From Adhaeribacter arboris (GTDB lineage Bacteria; Bacteroidota; Bacteroidia; Cytophagales; Hymenobacteraceae): DNA of 64,000 nucleotides. The position numbers and the translations under genes are program-made. The notes beneath the pieces were generated by a model. It made no database searches and was not told where the DNA came from. It was given only the letters and a program-made list of their open reading frames with translations. The DNA is taken from NCBI RefSeq assembly GCF_003023845.1, contig NZ_PYFT01000001.1, positions 3,038,001 through 3,102,000 of the forward strand. Reading direction: 5' to 3'. Shown here piece after piece: positions 63,591 to 64,000 of this stretch (its first letter is position 1; every line of letters starts with the position of its first letter).

Positions 63591-64000
63591 ATGCACAGAA
63601 GTCTTTTCCTTATTGGTGGTACGCTCTTATTACTTGCCGGATGTAATGCCTCAAAAACCCCGGAGAACAAAGAACCGGTGCTTTTTACAGTAGCCGGAAA
63701 GCCCGTAACTACCGCCGAATTTAATTACGTTTATAATAAAAATAATAGTCAGCCGGATAATGGTGTGGCGAAAGGCAGCGTTCAGGAATACCTGGATCTG
63801 TACACTAATTTTAAATTAAAAGTTACGGAGGCTGAGAAACGCGGTTTAGACACGACTACTGCTTTCCGGAAAGAACTAGAAGGTTACAAAGAACAACTTG
63901 CTCAGCCTTATCTTACCGAAAAGAATGTAACCGACCAGTTAGTAAAAGAAGCTTACGAGCGGATGAAGCAAGAAGTAAATGCTTCGCACATTCTGGTAAA
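63591..64000 (+). CDS. SurA-like peptidyl-prolyl isomerase lipoprotein (3' truncated by window edge)
   Basis: The frame is open to the end of the window, showing 136 residues. It begins with a lipoprotein signal (GGTLLLLAGC, cysteine near residue 18), then PVLFTVAGKPVTTAEFNYVYNKN, the usual start of Bacteroidota SurA-like chaperones. A helical region follows, and ASHILV at the edge is the first strand of a parvulin-type isomerase domain. It likely assists outer-membrane protein folding in the periplasm. The rest lies beyond the window. Confidence 0.88.
   Translation, partial: MHRSLFLIGGTLLLLAGCNASKTPENKEPVLFTVAGKPVTTAEFNYVYNKNNSQPDNGVAKGSVQEYLDLYTNFKLKVTEAEKRGLDTTTAFRKELEGYKEQLAQPYLTEKNVTDQLVKEAYERMKQEVNASHILV

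Overview
This is chromosomal sequence from a member of the phylum Bacteroidota, probably order Cytophagales and plausibly Hymenobacteraceae (Adhaeribacter-like). The evidence is a SusC/SusD starch locus, a type IX secretion C-terminal tail on a secreted amylase, an IPExxxVDY-family protein next to pyruvate kinase, ribosomal protein S16 with a long C-terminal extension, an isolated atpD-atpC pair, and repeated TAnnTTTG (-7) promoter elements close upstream of genes. The genus is an inference; no rRNA gene is present.

Layout. 1-5.3 kb: 3' part of lptD, panB, an RluA-type pseudouridine synthase and a fatty acid desaturase. 5.4-10 kb: a surface-sugar group with an ArnT/GT39-like membrane protein, a WecE-type sugar aminotransferase, a polyprenyl-phosphate GT2 glycosyltransferase and a WecD-like acetyltransferase. 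10-29 kb: housekeeping genes rpsP-rimM-trmD, rplS, atpDC, purL, tRNA-Gln, prs, rplY, pth, lgt, nadE, acpP-fabF-rnc, pyk, rpsT and a YheT-like hydrolase.

29-49.5 kb: a complete starch/maltodextrin utilisation locus on the minus strand. In transcription order it has a LacI-type regulator, susC, susD, a susE-like lipoprotein, a T9SS-secreted GH13 amylase, a SusA-like GH13 enzyme, beta-phosphoglucomutase, a GH65 maltose phosphorylase, a lipoprotein GH13 amylase, an MFS maltodextrin transporter and a small unknown gene. The logic is outer-membrane capture, periplasmic hydrolysis, import of maltose, phosphorolysis to beta-glucose-1-phosphate and conversion to glucose-6-phosphate. Three LacI-type operator-like 12-mers lie in the 960-bp gap before susC. 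A GC-rich, probably repetitive stretch sits between pgmB and the GH65 gene.

49.5-64 kb: small lipoproteins, rsmG, a GT2 gene coupled to an ECF sigma factor, an endonuclease III homologue, a metallo-beta-lactamase-fold hydrolase, a CNNM/CBS transporter-like protein, several small unknown genes, a frameshifted remnant of a serine hydrolase, guaB, and a partner-switching operon (membrane SpoIIE phosphatase, STAS antagonist, RsbW-like kinase) with no sigma factor beside it. The window ends inside a SurA-like peptidyl-prolyl isomerase lipoprotein.

There is no CRISPR array, intact insertion sequence, rRNA or prophage. The most unusual non-coding signals are three families of short AT-rich intergenic repeats that occur as facing inverted pairs in gaps of about 80-175 bp, the tandem LacI-type operators, and the GC-rich element at about 35.6-35.8 kb. 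I did not find a clearly new biological system; the partner switch and the repeat families are the best candidates for follow-up.
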